A DNA stretch of 43,874 nt from Bacteroidales bacterium (GCA_017994175.1 JAGOLH010000022.1:1-43874), one strand, 5' to 3'. Shown: positions 16,418-25,989, counted from the first letter of the stretch. A program made the numbers and translations. Notes: generated by a model from the sequence alone, not told the origin.

Positions 16418-19189
16418 ATGAGCGAAGACCAGGAAATATCGGGGTTTGATGATGTTGAAGAAACCAGCGAAAATGGTATCGAGGAGCATGTTGCCGATAT
16501 TCAGTACACCAGGCTTACGGGCATGTATCAGGATTGGTTTCTCGATTATGCTTCTTATGTAATACTGGAACGCGCTGTACCGCATGTTTACGATGGGTTG
16601 AAGCCCGTACAACGGCGCATTTTGCATGCAATGAAAGACCTCGATGATGGTCGTTACAACAAAGTAGCCAATATCATCGGGCATACTATGAAATATCATC
16701 CCCATGGCGACGCATCCATAGGGGATGCTTTGGTGCAACTGGGCCAGAAAGACTTGCTAGTCGATACTCAGGGGAACTGGGGAAACGTACTTACCGGAGA
16801 TGCTGCCGCTGCTCCCAGGTATATTGAGGCGCGCCTTTCGAAATTTGCACTGGAAGTTGTCTTCAACCCCAAAACCACTTTCTGGAAGAACTCGTACGAT
16901 GGCCGCAATAAAGAACCCATTACTCTGCCGGTAAAATTTCCGCTTCTGCTTGCACAAGGTGTTGAAGGGATAGCTGTAGGGCTGGCATCGAAAATACTTC
17001 CCCACAATTTCAACGAGCTTATTGATGCATGTATTGCAACATTAAAAAATGAAAGCTTTGAACTGTACCCCGATTTCCTTACCGGAGGAATGATCGATGT
17101 TTCGAAATATAACGATGGAATCAGGGGTGGGAAAGTGAGAGTGCGAGCACACATAGAGAAGCTTGATAAAAAAACGCTGGTAATTACCGACATTCCTTTT
17201 GGCGAAACCACAAACTCTGTTATCGACAGTATTTTACTTGCCAACGAAAAAGAAAAAATCAAAATCAAGAAGATCGACGACAACACTTCGTCGAATGTGG
17301 AAATAGTTATACAACTTCCTCCCGCAGTGTCGAGCGACAAAACCATTGATGCATTGTATGCATTCACAAAATGCGAGGTTTCAATTTCTCCGAATTCATG
17401 TGTAATTGAGGAAGACAAGCCCCGTTTTATGGGAGTAAGCGATATACTTCAGGCTTCGGTATATAACACTGTTAAGTTGCTCGAACAAGAACTGCTCATT
17501 CGCATGCGGGAGCTTGAGGAACAATGGCATATGCTATCATTGGAAAAATGGTTCATCGAAAAAAGAATCTATAAAGACAAAGCATACGAAAACTCACAAA
17601 CCAACGATGAGGCCATAGAATTTATTGGCACAAAAGCCCGGGCATCGCAGCAACTTTTCAGGCGTGAAATCACCAACGATGATTTACTGAGATTGCTCGA
17701 AATTAAAATGAAGCGCATAATCAGGTATAATGCCGAAAAAGCCGAAGAGGAAATGACTTCTATTGAAGGGCAGATTGAGGAGGTAAAACATAACCTTGAA
17801 CACCTTACTGTTTATGCAATAAATTATTACACCCACATAAAAGCAAAGTACGGGAAGGGTCGAGAGAGAAAAACAGAGATCAGAAACTTCGACATTATAA
17901 ATACTTCGAATGTTGCTGTTGCAAACGAAAAGTTATATGTAAACCGTAAAGAGGGGTTTGTGGGTACCGGAATGAAAAAAGAGGAGTTTGTTTGCGAATG
18001 CTCCGACATCGACGACATTATTGTATTTAAACGTGATGGTAAGTATATTGTTACCAAAGTTAGTGAAAAAGCGTTTTTTGGCAAAGACATCATTCACTTA
18101 GATGTGTTCCGGAAAAACGATACCCGCACAATATACAATGTGGTTTACAGGGATGGTAGGTTCGGGAATTACTTCATTAAACGTTTTGCCGTTACCGGCG
18201 TTAACCGCGATAAAGAGTACGATATTACAAAAGGCGAATTGGGGTCGAAACTGGTATATTTCACAAGTAATCCTAATGGAGAAGCTGAGATAATTAAAAT
18301 ATATCTAAAACCCAAACCTAAAATCCGTAAGCTGATTTTTGAAGCCGATTTTAAAGAAATTGCAATTAAAGGCCGAAATTCACTAGGAAACATCATTACG
18401 AAAAACGACATACATAAAATTGTTTTGAAAGAAGAAGGGGTTTCAACGCTGGGCGGTCGCAAAATCTGGTTCGACGACGAAGTTCTCCGACTCAATGCAG
18501 ATGGGCGGGGCATTTATCTGGGAGAGTTTCATGGAAATGATAAAATTATAGTCGTTTACAAAAAAGGCACATATTGTCTTACCAATTTCGACTTGTCGAA
18601 CCACTACGATGAAGCAATACTGCTTATTGAAAAATATAATCCCGATAAAATATGGACAGCGCTCTATTATGACGCACCGCAAGGATTTTACTATATAAAA
18701 CGATTTCTGTTTGAAGATACCACCAAAGACCAGTTCTACATTCCGGAAGATGAAGGCACAAAACTAATAATGCTAAGCGATGATCGCTTCCCACAGGTTG
18801 AAATAATTTTCGGGGGAAAACAAGCTTCGCGTCCGAAGGAAATTATTGACGTAGACAATTTTATAGCTGTAAAAGGTATTAAAGCCCGGGGGAAACGAAT
18901 CTCTAATTACGAAGTTGAGAAAACAGATTTTATTGAACCTCTTCAGAAAGAAATTCCTGCTGAAAACCTTGATTCTGACATCGAACCTGACGAATTCGAT
19001 CAGGATGAAACTCCTGATGAGATAGAATTTGAAATAATTGACACCACTTCAATTGAAGAAGAGACTGTTACACGTGATTTGCCAAAACCGAAAAAAGCAA
19101 AGCCATCCACAAAGCCTGCAAAATCAGATTCAAGCAAAGACAAAGAGCCTGAAAGCGACCCCAAACAAATGAGCCTTGACTTTGAATAA
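16418..19189 (+). CDS. parC: DNA topoisomerase IV subunit A
   Basis: Cleavage subunit of topoisomerase IV. The 923-residue product has the winged-helix/tower core with YVILERAVPHVYDGLKPVQR, the HTMKYHPHGDASIGDALV helix, and the catalytic tyrosine Y135 in AAPRYIEARLS. A coiled-coil region (about residues 350-480, many Glu/Lys) is followed by a C-terminal beta-propeller-like domain that is less conserved. The last 70 residues or so are low-complexity: first acidic (Asp/Glu-rich), then Lys/Pro/Ser-rich, ending in QMSLDFE. The gene overlaps the aroK start by 14 bases. Pairing with parE and lack of a GyrA box (not seen) support ParC rather than GyrA. Confidence 0.93.
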   Translation: MSEDQEISGFDDVEETSENGIEEHVADIQYTRLTGMYQDWFLDYASYVILERAVPHVYDGLKPVQRRILHAMKDLDDGRYNKVANIIGHTMKYHPHGDASIGDALVQLGQKDLLVDTQGNWGNVLTGDAAAAPRYIEARLSKFALEVVFNPKTTFWKNSYDGRNKEPITLPVKFPLLLAQGVEGIAVGLASKILPHNFNELIDACIATLKNESFELYPDFLTGGMIDVSKYNDGIRGGKVRVRAHIEKLDKKTLVITDIPFGETTNSVIDSILLANEKEKIKIKKIDDNTSSNVEIVIQLPPAVSSDKTIDALYAFTKCEVSISPNSCVIEEDKPRFMGVSDILQASVYNTVKLLEQELLIRMRELEEQWHMLSLEKWFIEKRIYKDKAYENSQTNDEAIEFIGTKARASQQLFRREITNDDLLRLLEIKMKRIIRYNAEKAEEEMTSIEGQIEEVKHNLEHLTVYAINYYTHIKAKYGKGRERKTEIRNFDIINTSNVAVANEKLYVNRKEGFVGTGMKKEEFVCECSDIDDIIVFKRDGKYIVTKVSEKAFFGKDIIHLDVFRKNDTRTIYNVVYRDGRFGNYFIKRFAVTGVNRDKEYDITKGELGSKLVYFTSNPNGEAEIIKIYLKPKPKIRKLIFEADFKEIAIKGRNSLGNIITKNDIHKIVLKEEGVSTLGGRKIWFDDEVLRLNADGRGIYLGEFHGNDKIIVVYKKGTYCLTNFDLSNHYDEAILLIEKYNPDKIWTALYYDAPQGFYYIKRFLFEDTTKDQFYIPEDEGTKLIMLSDDRFPQVEIIFGGKQASRPKEIIDVDNFIAVKGIKARGKRISNYEVEKTDFIEPLQKEIPAENLDSDIEPDEFDQDETPDEIEFEIIDTTSIEEETVTRDLPKPKKAKPSTKPAKSDSSKDKEPESDPKQMSLDFE

Positions 19190-19700
19190 CAACGATACCA
19201 GAATTTATTTAATAGGATTTATGGGTTGTGGCAAAACAACCATTGGCAAAAAATTGGCAAAAAGGCTTCATTACACTTTTGTCGATCTTGATGAAGAAAT
19301 TGAAAAAACTGTAAAAACGACAATTCCTGATATTTTTAAGAATCAGGGAGAAGAAGAGTTCCGCAGGCTCGAATCGATATTACTAAAACAATTTGCTGCG
19401 TGTAAAAATTTTGTCATGGCAACTGGTGGCGGGACCCCCTGCTATGGTGAAAACATTGATGTAATGAACGGAAACGGTATCAGCATATACATTAAACTCC
19501 CTGCCATCAGCCTTATTCAGCGAATAAAAAAATCAAAAAAAAACAGGCCCTTAATATTCGGAAAAAATGATGATGAGCTTGAGTTTTTTGTTAAACAAGC
19601 TTTGTTGAAGAGAGAAGCATTTTATTGCAAAGCAACCTATGTTGTTGAAGGATTACGAACCGATCCCGAAAAAATTGCTGAATTACTCAGCATCAGATAA
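19176..19700 (+). CDS. aroK: Shikimate kinase
   Basis: Phosphorylates shikimate at the 3-OH with ATP in aromatic amino-acid synthesis, in the cytoplasm. The 174-residue product has the Walker A motif GFMGCGKTT (residues 14-22), the shikimate-binding FVDLDEEIE, the RRLES arginine region, ATGGGTPC (Walker-B-like glycine loop) and the lid region KKNRPLI. Length matches AroK. No ATG is available: an in-frame stop at 19170-19172 limits the start to TTG at 19176 or TTG at 19182, both inside the last codons of parC. Translation is therefore likely coupled to parC. The neighbouring minus-strand gene ends 6 bases beyond its stop, leaving almost no room for a terminator. Confidence 0.94.
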   Translation: MTLNNNDTRIYLIGFMGCGKTTIGKKLAKRLHYTFVDLDEEIEKTVKTTIPDIFKNQGEEEFRRLESILLKQFAACKNFVMATGGGTPCYGENIDVMNGNGISIYIKLPAISLIQRIKKSKKNRPLIFGKNDDELEFFVKQALLKREAFYCKATYVVEGLRTDPEKIAELLSIR

Positions 19701-19706
19701 TATCAA

Positions 19707-20363
19707 TCAGTATTCTCCCACTCCGCCCGTTTTCTCTGCTGCAGTTGAAATAACATCCTCGAATGCCGAAAACATTACGCAGGCGGTAAAAGGCAAAGTG
19801 AAGGCCAATCCTATTCCAAAAGCCAATGCTCCCAAAACATTAATCAGGCCTATAACGAGCATAAATCCAAGTACCGGCCAAAAATTGATTCTTACAATTT
19901 TTCGGCTCCAATCCATAGCTTTTCGGTAATCGTATTTCATGAAAACAATAAAAAATACCGTAAAGGAATAACAAACTGCCAGATAAATTCCCGGTAAAAC
20001 GAGTAACAACAAACCAAGGAATACCAAGGAGAACGTAACAATTTGCGCGACAAACAATTTTGCAAATTGCTCAAATCCACTAAAAAATCGTGTATATCCG
20101 GGTGTCTGCTCACGTAACAAATCATTGGCCACAATATAAATACCTGCCAAAAAAACCGGCTGCAGCAGGTTCGATATTATACTCCCAGGGATGCCCAAAA
20201 AACCCGAAAAATATATTACCAATGAAATATTAATTCCGTAGCTTAAAAAACCAAATGGGTATTTTTTAAATAACCTGAATCCGTTTTTGAAATACTCTAC
20301 AAATCTGAATTCATACCCGTGTAATTCAATGTGATTTAAGACGGATTCGTACGAATTGCTCAT
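19707..20363 (-). CDS. Polytopic membrane protein, unknown function
   Basis: The 218-residue product has about 30 soluble N-terminal residues ending in YFKNGFRLFKKYPFGF, then four to six hydrophobic segments, including LFVAQIVTFSLVFLGLLLLV and WPVLGFMLVIGLINVLGALA. The motif LPGIYLAVCYSFTVFFIVF followed by KAMDWSRKIVRINFW resembles DUF975-type and related small inner-membrane proteins, but I cannot name a function. It starts with ATG only 4 bases from the ubiD stop on the same strand, so it is probably the last gene of the 23.6-19.7 kb minus-strand unit. It converges on aroK. Confidence 0.7.
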   Translation of the reverse strand: MSNSYESVLNHIELHGYEFRFVEYFKNGFRLFKKYPFGFLSYGINISLVIYFSGFLGIPGSIISNLLQPVFLAGIYIVANDLLREQTPGYTRFFSGFEQFAKLFVAQIVTFSLVFLGLLLLVLPGIYLAVCYSFTVFFIVFMKYDYRKAMDWSRKIVRINFWPVLGFMLVIGLINVLGALAFGIGLAFTLPFTACVMFSAFEDVISTAAEKTGGVGEY

Positions 20364-20367
20364 ATCG

Positions 20368-22200
20368 TTACTTGCTTGTAATTGAAGCCCCTTTGTTCAC
20401 AATCAGTTTTTTATATTGTAACGAAGGTGAAATCATTGGACTATCAGGGAAAATCAGTGGCCACAAAGCATCAATATCGGCTATTGTTTTGTCGTCCATG
20501 CTTACAATATTGGGCCAGTTTCTGCTGAATCCATCCTTCGCAGTTGTTTTTATGGTAGCATTCACAAACAAGCAGTTATTTACAACCAGGCTATCATGGC
20601 CGGGGTCAAAGTTGTTCAATATGTACCATGCTTTCAGCTCAGGCGACAGATCTATTATGGCCTTCTCGGTAATTACAACTACTTTGTATTCACCTGAAGC
20701 TGTTTGGTGAGATAGTCTTTCGGCGAAATCGGCGAGATCTGGTTTTGTATTGGCCTGAGGAAATGCCAGAAGACAAGTTCCCAGCGAAACAACAGAATAG
20801 TTAGGTAAATCAGGGTTTTTTGTATGTACTGGATTTTCCATATCCGATTCCACCAAATTCGATGCATCAATGAGCAATTTCCCGCTATATGCAAACCTGT
20901 AGGCAGCATGATCGAGCACATCTGTGGGGCCTGAGCCGGTTTCAACATCCTTTGCCGGCTGAATGTTCTGCAGGATTCGATTTAACCAAGTTTCGGGTTT
21001 ATTAAAATCCAAATCTTCATCAACACAGATAATGGTTTTCGAGAACATCATTTGTCCGTTACCGAGCAATCCATGCATGATTTTAAATGCATGACCAGGG
21101 TATCGTTTTCTAATTTTTACCAATACAAGATTATGCGCAACACCAAACCATGGGAGGTGAAAACCCACAATTTCTTTGTAAAGAAAGTTAAGTGCCGGGA
21201 AAAATAATTTTTCGGTTGCCAGCGCAAAGTACCTGTCTTCCATAGGTGGAACACCGACAATGGTAGCCGGGTATATGGCGTCTTTTCGGTGCGTAATAGC
21301 GGTAACATGAAAAACAGGATATGCATCGGGTAACGAATACATTCCTGTATGATCGCCAAAAGGGCCCTCGTTGCAAAAATCCTCCTCTGTATCGATGTAG
21401 CCTTCTATAACTATATCGGAATCGGCAGGAACTTCAATATTCTGTGTGATACAGGAAACAAATTTCACCTTGCGTTTTCGCAAAAGGCCTGCAAGCATAA
21501 ATTCATCTATATCGTCAGGCGCCGGAGCAACTGCAGCATAGGTGTAAACGGGGTCCCCGCCAAGAGCCACCGCAACCGGCATTCTCATTTTCATTTTTTT
21601 ATACACTTCGTAATGCGCCGCGCCACCTTTGTGCAAGTGCCAGTGCATCCCTGTGGTATTTTTACTCAGCACTTGCATACGATACATCCCTGAATTGCGA
21701 ACACCTGTTTCAGGGTGTTTTGTGATTACTATTGGGAGTGTTATGAACTTGCCGCCATCGAAGGGCCAGCATTTTAATATGGGTAATATGTCCAGGTCGG
21801 GGTTAGTTTGTATTACCTCCTGACATTTTCCCCGCTTTTTTATAAGTGTTGGAATTGCAGAAGCAATTTTCGTTAATACAGGTACCATTTTCAACTTATT
21901 CCAAAATGATTCTTTCTCTCTTGTAAGAATCTGCAGTACCGAAGCCAATGCAAATGCAGCTTGATCGGCATTTTCGTAACCCAAAGCCATGCCCATCCTT
22001 TTTTCTGAGCCAAAAGCGTTTATCAACACCTTAAATGCAGTTCCTGTATTTTCAAACAGGATAGCCTTACCACCATCTGGCGATTTCATTATTCTGTCGG
22101 CAATTTCGGTAATTTGCAGATTAGGGCTTATCGGGGACTGCACTCTTATAAGCTGGTTTTCAGCTTCAAGAATATGAATAAAATCGTTCAGGGAATTCAA
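20368..22200 (-). CDS. UbiD family decarboxylase
   Basis: UbiD enzymes decarboxylate aromatic or unsaturated acids using prenylated FMN made by UbiX. The 610-residue product has the family signatures: N-terminal DFIHILEAENQLIRV, the RNSGMYRMQV region, HWHLHKGGAAHYE, VAVALGGDPVYTYAA, and the active-site segment EGPFGDHTGMY near residue 277, then GSGPTDVLDHA. The length, over 600 residues, is that of the subgroup common in Bacteroidota, which has been linked to menaquinone synthesis (the decarboxylation step after the futalosine route); that role is inferred and not shown by the neighbours. No ubiX and no other quinone gene lie in the window. It is followed after 4 bases by a membrane protein gene. 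Confidence 0.88.
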   Translation of the reverse strand: MNSLNDFIHILEAENQLIRVQSPISPNLQITEIADRIMKSPDGGKAILFENTGTAFKVLINAFGSEKRMGMALGYENADQAAFALASVLQILTREKESFWNKLKMVPVLTKIASAIPTLIKKRGKCQEVIQTNPDLDILPILKCWPFDGGKFITLPIVITKHPETGVRNSGMYRMQVLSKNTTGMHWHLHKGGAAHYEVYKKMKMRMPVAVALGGDPVYTYAAVAPAPDDIDEFMLAGLLRKRKVKFVSCITQNIEVPADSDIVIEGYIDTEEDFCNEGPFGDHTGMYSLPDAYPVFHVTAITHRKDAIYPATIVGVPPMEDRYFALATEKLFFPALNFLYKEIVGFHLPWFGVAHNLVLVKIRKRYPGHAFKIMHGLLGNGQMMFSKTIICVDEDLDFNKPETWLNRILQNIQPAKDVETGSGPTDVLDHAAYRFAYSGKLLIDASNLVESDMENPVHTKNPDLPNYSVVSLGTCLLAFPQANTKPDLADFAERLSHQTASGEYKVVVITEKAIIDLSPELKAWYILNNFDPGHDSLVVNNCLFVNATIKTTAKDGFSRNWPNIVSMDDKTIADIDALWPLIFPDSPMISPSLQYKKLIVNKGASITSK

Positions 22201-22212
22201 TACTACCTGTTT

Positions 22213-23628
22213 TTATAAATCAAATTTATAAGTAAATCCATTCTGGTGTTTGCCTCGCGACTGGATCAATGACTTATCGAAAACTGCACTACCGCTGATT
22301 TCGCCACAAACAACAAGGCTATGATTGAGCGACACATCGAAGAATTTATTAATCCCTGTAGGTGAGCTGGCGGTATGTGTCCAAAGCAATTTTCCGCTTC
22401 TGTCAATTTTCATGACCAAAGCCCCAGCGCTGAACTCAGCATTGATCGCATTTACTTCCGAGCCATCGGGTAAAATAATATGATCGTAGAAATAACCACC
22501 CGCATAACAGCTACCCTGATCGTCCACAACCAGGCTCAAGGCTCGGCTCGAATTTTTCCCTTTGGTAGTTAAAGCCCATAATGGCTCATTATCGCGAAGC
22601 GAAATCACAAACCATGTTTCCAGCAAACTACCTGTTGGGCTTTGCACAGAATTTAACACCACTGTATCTCCGAAAATTGAAGCAGCTATCGGGCGCTGTA
22701 ACAAATAGGCTCCGGAGTAATAACCACAAAGATAGACCTGGTCGCCGAATAAAGCGATATCCGTAACTTCAGCCTCAGTAATTGCCTTATTCACCCGAAT
22801 GCATTTCCCATCTCCCGTAAAATAAGCATAATATACGCAACCTTCTGAAGTTGTGTTTTCCGATTTTGAATTAAATTCAGCTACATCGAAGCAATAGCCG
22901 GCAAAATCAGCCGACCCGGCAATTTCACCTGAAATTACAAAGTCGCCGTTTTGGTTTGCTGCAATAGCGGAGATGGTTGCACCGGTAATAAAACTATCAC
23001 CCCCTGAAACTTTGTTCAACCATATTACTTTACCTTCGGCTGTAAGCCTTGCAATGAAATTATTTTTTTCGTGGGTCTGCTTAAGTGTGTATTTATCGAG
23101 TGCCATTCCAACACGAAATGAGCCAGTAATAAATATGTCTTTTTTGCATATTGTCATATCAGCCGCATATACATCTCCCTCTCCGGAAATTTCCTTAATC
23201 CACTTAACATCGCCTGTATTAATCGAAATGCTTGCAAGAACAGAGTTGAAGTTCTGTCCCCTATATTGCAATTCAGTGCCGGCAAAATTTACTGTTTGCG
23301 AATTTTGTGCAAACACAATGAGAGATGAGTCGATTAATTCCATATTCCGGAATTTCATATCAGCACGCTTCATCCATATCACCTGATTCTGGTCATCAAC
23401 TTTAGCAATGAAACCTCCCCATTTGTCCTTGAACTTATATGGACCCATAAGCAGACTTTTGGTGAATTCCCCTCCCACATAAGTGCTTCCATCCATATCG
23501 GTGCATATGCAATTAATAGTGCTTGAATACGGACTTCCAAAAACCTTATATAGCTCTGTTGTATGCTGTGCAAACAAATAAGAATTCAGAAGGATAAAAA
23601 TAATTAATGTAACACCAAGCGCTTTCAT
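22213..23628 (-). CDS. Secreted beta-propeller-like repeat protein
   Basis: From the ATG at 23628 the product is 471 residues and starts with a signal peptide (MKALGVTLIIFILLNSYLFA, cut before QH). The frame extends to 23661, but the 11 extra residues would spoil the N-region. The mature part repeats a pattern of the type (F/Y)IAK(V/L)...G.V.W...(A/V)SG with YVGGEF, FITGSF, FVISGEI, YLCGYY and YAGGYF blocks, like SBBP/beta-propeller repeats in secreted Bacteroidota proteins. No C-terminal sorting domain is visible; it ends GFTYKFDL. Function unknown, probably periplasmic or surface. It is 12 bases upstream of ubiD on the same strand, a surprising partner, so shared transcription may be incidental. 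Confidence 0.75.
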   Translation of the reverse strand: MKALGVTLIIFILLNSYLFAQHTTELYKVFGSPYSSTINCICTDMDGSTYVGGEFTKSLLMGPYKFKDKWGGFIAKVDDQNQVIWMKRADMKFRNMELIDSSLIVFAQNSQTVNFAGTELQYRGQNFNSVLASISINTGDVKWIKEISGEGDVYAADMTICKKDIFITGSFRVGMALDKYTLKQTHEKNNFIARLTAEGKVIWLNKVSGGDSFITGATISAIAANQNGDFVISGEIAGSADFAGYCFDVAEFNSKSENTTSEGCVYYAYFTGDGKCIRVNKAITEAEVTDIALFGDQVYLCGYYSGAYLLQRPIAASIFGDTVVLNSVQSPTGSLLETWFVISLRDNEPLWALTTKGKNSSRALSLVVDDQGSCYAGGYFYDHIILPDGSEVNAINAEFSAGALVMKIDRSGKLLWTHTASSPTGINKFFDVSLNHSLVVCGEISGSAVFDKSLIQSRGKHQNGFTYKFDL

Positions 23629-23828
23629 GAATATCAGTTTTATAAGATTGCAAAGTTGCAAAAAATCTCAGTAACTCGAAATTATTTTTGCAAGCATTGG
23701 GCCAAAAACAATGCTGGCTTTCGGTAAACTAATATTCCGATATGGATGCAATCAAAATACAATCAATACGTTACAAAGCTATCATTGATTATGCTCAGGT
23801 GAAATCGATAAAATTGAGATATTTTTAA

Positions 23829-23836
23829 TAAATTTG
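23829..23836 (+). promoter_or_regulatory. Putative -7 element for the 23855 gene-mutL unit
   Basis: TAAATTTG matches TANNTTTG and ends 18 bases before the ATG at 23855. The -33 region has no TTG at the right distance. This placement argues against the upstream TTG at 23834 as a start, because it lies in the motif. Confidence 0.4.
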
Positions 23837-23854
23837 CATAAACATTTGTTTTGT

Positions 23855-24166
23855 ATGGCATTCAGTTTTTTTAAATTACCCGGTCATTCAGTATTTGAAT
23901 ATCAACCCAGGTATTTTGACCTTGAAAAGGAGAGGATTAATAAACGGCGGCGGCAGCTTAAACTGGAAAGAGGTGAAGACATAACCGATCCTGATAATCC
24001 GGGCAGCAGCATTAAGGGGAGCTATAGTTCGTTATTTCAGAGGAATTCGAAATATAAGAAGCAATCTGCTGTTCGCATTCTCATCCGGCTTGCATTTCTT
24101 GCGGTTTTAATTTACTTGCTCATGCAGGTTGATTTCTCTTCATTTCTGAATTTTATAAATAACTAA
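23855..24166 (+). CDS. Small single-pass membrane protein upstream of mutL
   Basis: The 103-residue product from ATG 23855 begins MAFSFFKLPGHSVFEYQPRY, has a strongly charged middle (KERINKRRRQLKLERGED) and a C-terminal hydrophobic helix (ILIRLAFLAVLIYLLMQV). It is probably tail-anchored or single-pass in the inner membrane. I recognise it as a small conserved protein seen near mutL in Bacteroidota, with no known function; that recollection is not testable here. The stop is 2 bases before the mutL ATG, so co-translation is likely. A start at the TTG at 23834 is possible but lies in the promoter motif. Confidence 0.75.
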   Translation: MAFSFFKLPGHSVFEYQPRYFDLEKERINKRRRQLKLERGEDITDPDNPGSSIKGSYSSLFQRNSKYKKQSAVRILIRLAFLAVLIYLLMQVDFSSFLNFINN

Positions 24167-24168
24167 AC

Positions 24169-25989
24169 ATGCCTGATATTATCAGACTTTTGCCTGATGC
24201 CGTTGCCAATCAGATTGCTGCCGGCGAAGTAATTCAACGGCCTGCGTCTGTGGTGAAGGAGCTGATGGAAAACGCCCTCGATGCTGGAGCAACCGATATA
24301 CAAGTTATAATAAAGGATTCCGGGAAAACCCTGATACAAGTTATCGATAATGGTTGCGGGATGTCGGCTCCTGATGCCCGAATGTGTTTCGAACGCCACG
24401 CCACTTCAAAAATCAGAAATGCCAATGATTTGTTTTCAATCCGAACCATGGGATTTCGTGGTGAAGCAATGGCTTCAGTGGCTGCTGTTGCCGAAGTTGA
24501 GCTTAAAACAAAACGTCAGGAAGACGAAACGGGATCAGAATTACACATTTCAGCTTCAAAGCTGATGTCTCAGGAGTTGTGCAACTGTTCGCCGGGAACC
24601 AGCATAGCTGTGCGAAACTTGTTTTTTAATGTTCCGGCGCGTCGCAAGTTCCTTAAGTCGGATCAGGCAGAGTTCCGTCATATTGTGGAAGAATTCCAGC
24701 GGATTGCCATTCCCTGTTGTGATATCCGTTTAAAGCTAGTGCACAATGGAACGGATATTTTACAACTTGAGCCTTCAAACTTACGGCAACGGATTGTTTC
24801 GGTTTTTGGGAAAGCTATCAATCAACACCTTATTCCAATAAACATCGAAACCAGTATTGTTTCAGTAGAAGGTTTTATTGGCAAACCCGATAAAACGAGA
24901 AAAACGCCCGATGAGCAGTACTTTTTTGTAAATAAGCGTTTTATGCTGCACCCATATTTCCGGAAAGCAGTTATGTTGCCATACGAAGGTATTATAATGC
25001 AGTCGACATATCCTTCGTTTTTCATTTTCCTGCAGGTTGACCCTTCCCACATCGATATTAATATCCATCCTACAAAAACCGAAATCAAGTTTGATGAAGA
25101 AAAAGCGGTTTTTCAAATTTTGAATGCTTCCGTTAAGGAGTCGCTGGGAAAATTCAATATTGTTGCTCCTCTTGCATTTGAAGAAGACATCACAAAAGAC
25201 GTTCATCTTACTTCACGTACCGAATTCAGACTTCCCGAAATAAAGCTCAATCCCGATTATAATCCTTTCGATAAACCAAACCGGCAAAAAGAGTATTACG
25301 ATTCGTTCAATAAAAATTTTGCAGAAACGCGTAAACCCCCTGCCAATTGGGAAATGCTGTTTGATACCGAAAAAAAACAGCCTCAGGGCGAACCAGAAAA
25401 AGGTATTGAAAGCGTTTCAGTTTCGGAAGATGTTCAGTTTTTGCAGATAAAAGATAAATACATTATTACTCCCGTGAAATCGGGGCTTATGATTATCGAT
25501 CAGGGCAGGGCGCACGAACGTATTCTTTATGAGGAGTTTCTATCGCATATGGTCGACAGAAAAGCCACCTGCCAGAAAAGCCTATTCCCTGAACAAATTG
25601 AATTATCGGCTACCGACAGGGCTTTGCTTACCGAAGTAATGGAGGACCTTTGTAATATCGGATTCGACATAAGTTTCCTAGGGAAAAGTACAATAGCTAT
25701 TCATGGAGTACCTTCAGCACTTACCGATATTAATCCTTGCCTGATTTTTAAGGAATTTTTTCAAACGTATAACGACCTGGGACAGCAACTGAAGCTGAGC
25801 TACAACGAAAAACTGGCGTATTCCGTAGCAAAGACAACGTCGCTGCATTCTCCCAAACAACTGAGTTCTATTGAACAAAAAGATTTATTCTTCAGACTCA
25901 TGTTATGCAAAAATCATAACTTTACTCCCGACGGAAAAAAAATCATGGAAATTGTTGCCATTGATGAGATAGAAAAAAAATTAAACTAA
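24169..25989 (+). CDS. mutL: DNA mismatch repair protein MutL
   Basis: MutL couples mismatch recognition by MutS to strand removal. The 606-residue product has the full GHKL ATPase: ELMENALDAGA, IDNGCGMS, FERHATSKI, TMGFRGEAMASV and GTSIAVRNLFFNVPARRKFL. The C-terminal dimerisation domain is present, but the endonuclease motif is altered: the expected DQH(A/R)-A-H-E reads DQGRAHE (D444, G446), and the expected C-P-H-G motif near the end is CKNHNFTPDGK. The protein may therefore lack nicking activity or use other residues. It follows a small membrane protein gene by 2 bases and precedes two rhomboid genes. Start ATG is certain from the family N-terminus MPDIIRLLPDAVANQIAAGE. Confidence 0.96.
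   Translation: MPDIIRLLPDAVANQIAAGEVIQRPASVVKELMENALDAGATDIQVIIKDSGKTLIQVIDNGCGMSAPDARMCFERHATSKIRNANDLFSIRTMGFRGEAMASVAAVAEVELKTKRQEDETGSELHISASKLMSQELCNCSPGTSIAVRNLFFNVPARRKFLKSDQAEFRHIVEEFQRIAIPCCDIRLKLVHNGTDILQLEPSNLRQRIVSVFGKAINQHLIPINIETSIVSVEGFIGKPDKTRKTPDEQYFFVNKRFMLHPYFRKAVMLPYEGIIMQSTYPSFFIFLQVDPSHIDINIHPTKTEIKFDEEKAVFQILNASVKESLGKFNIVAPLAFEEDITKDVHLTSRTEFRLPEIKLNPDYNPFDKPNRQKEYYDSFNKNFAETRKPPANWEMLFDTEKKQPQGEPEKGIESVSVSEDVQFLQIKDKYIITPVKSGLMIIDQGRAHERILYEEFLSHMVDRKATCQKSLFPEQIELSATDRALLTEVMEDLCNIGFDISFLGKSTIAIHGVPSALTDINPCLIFKEFFQTYNDLGQQLKLSYNEKLAYSVAKTTSLHSPKQLSSIEQKDLFFRLMLCKNHNFTPDGKKIMEIVAIDEIEKKLN

Noticed and set aside
16073..16738. 221-residue minus-strand frame across the parE/parC junction
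   Set aside because: Covers well-supported coding sequence of both topoisomerase genes and reads as a shadow frame without family likeness.
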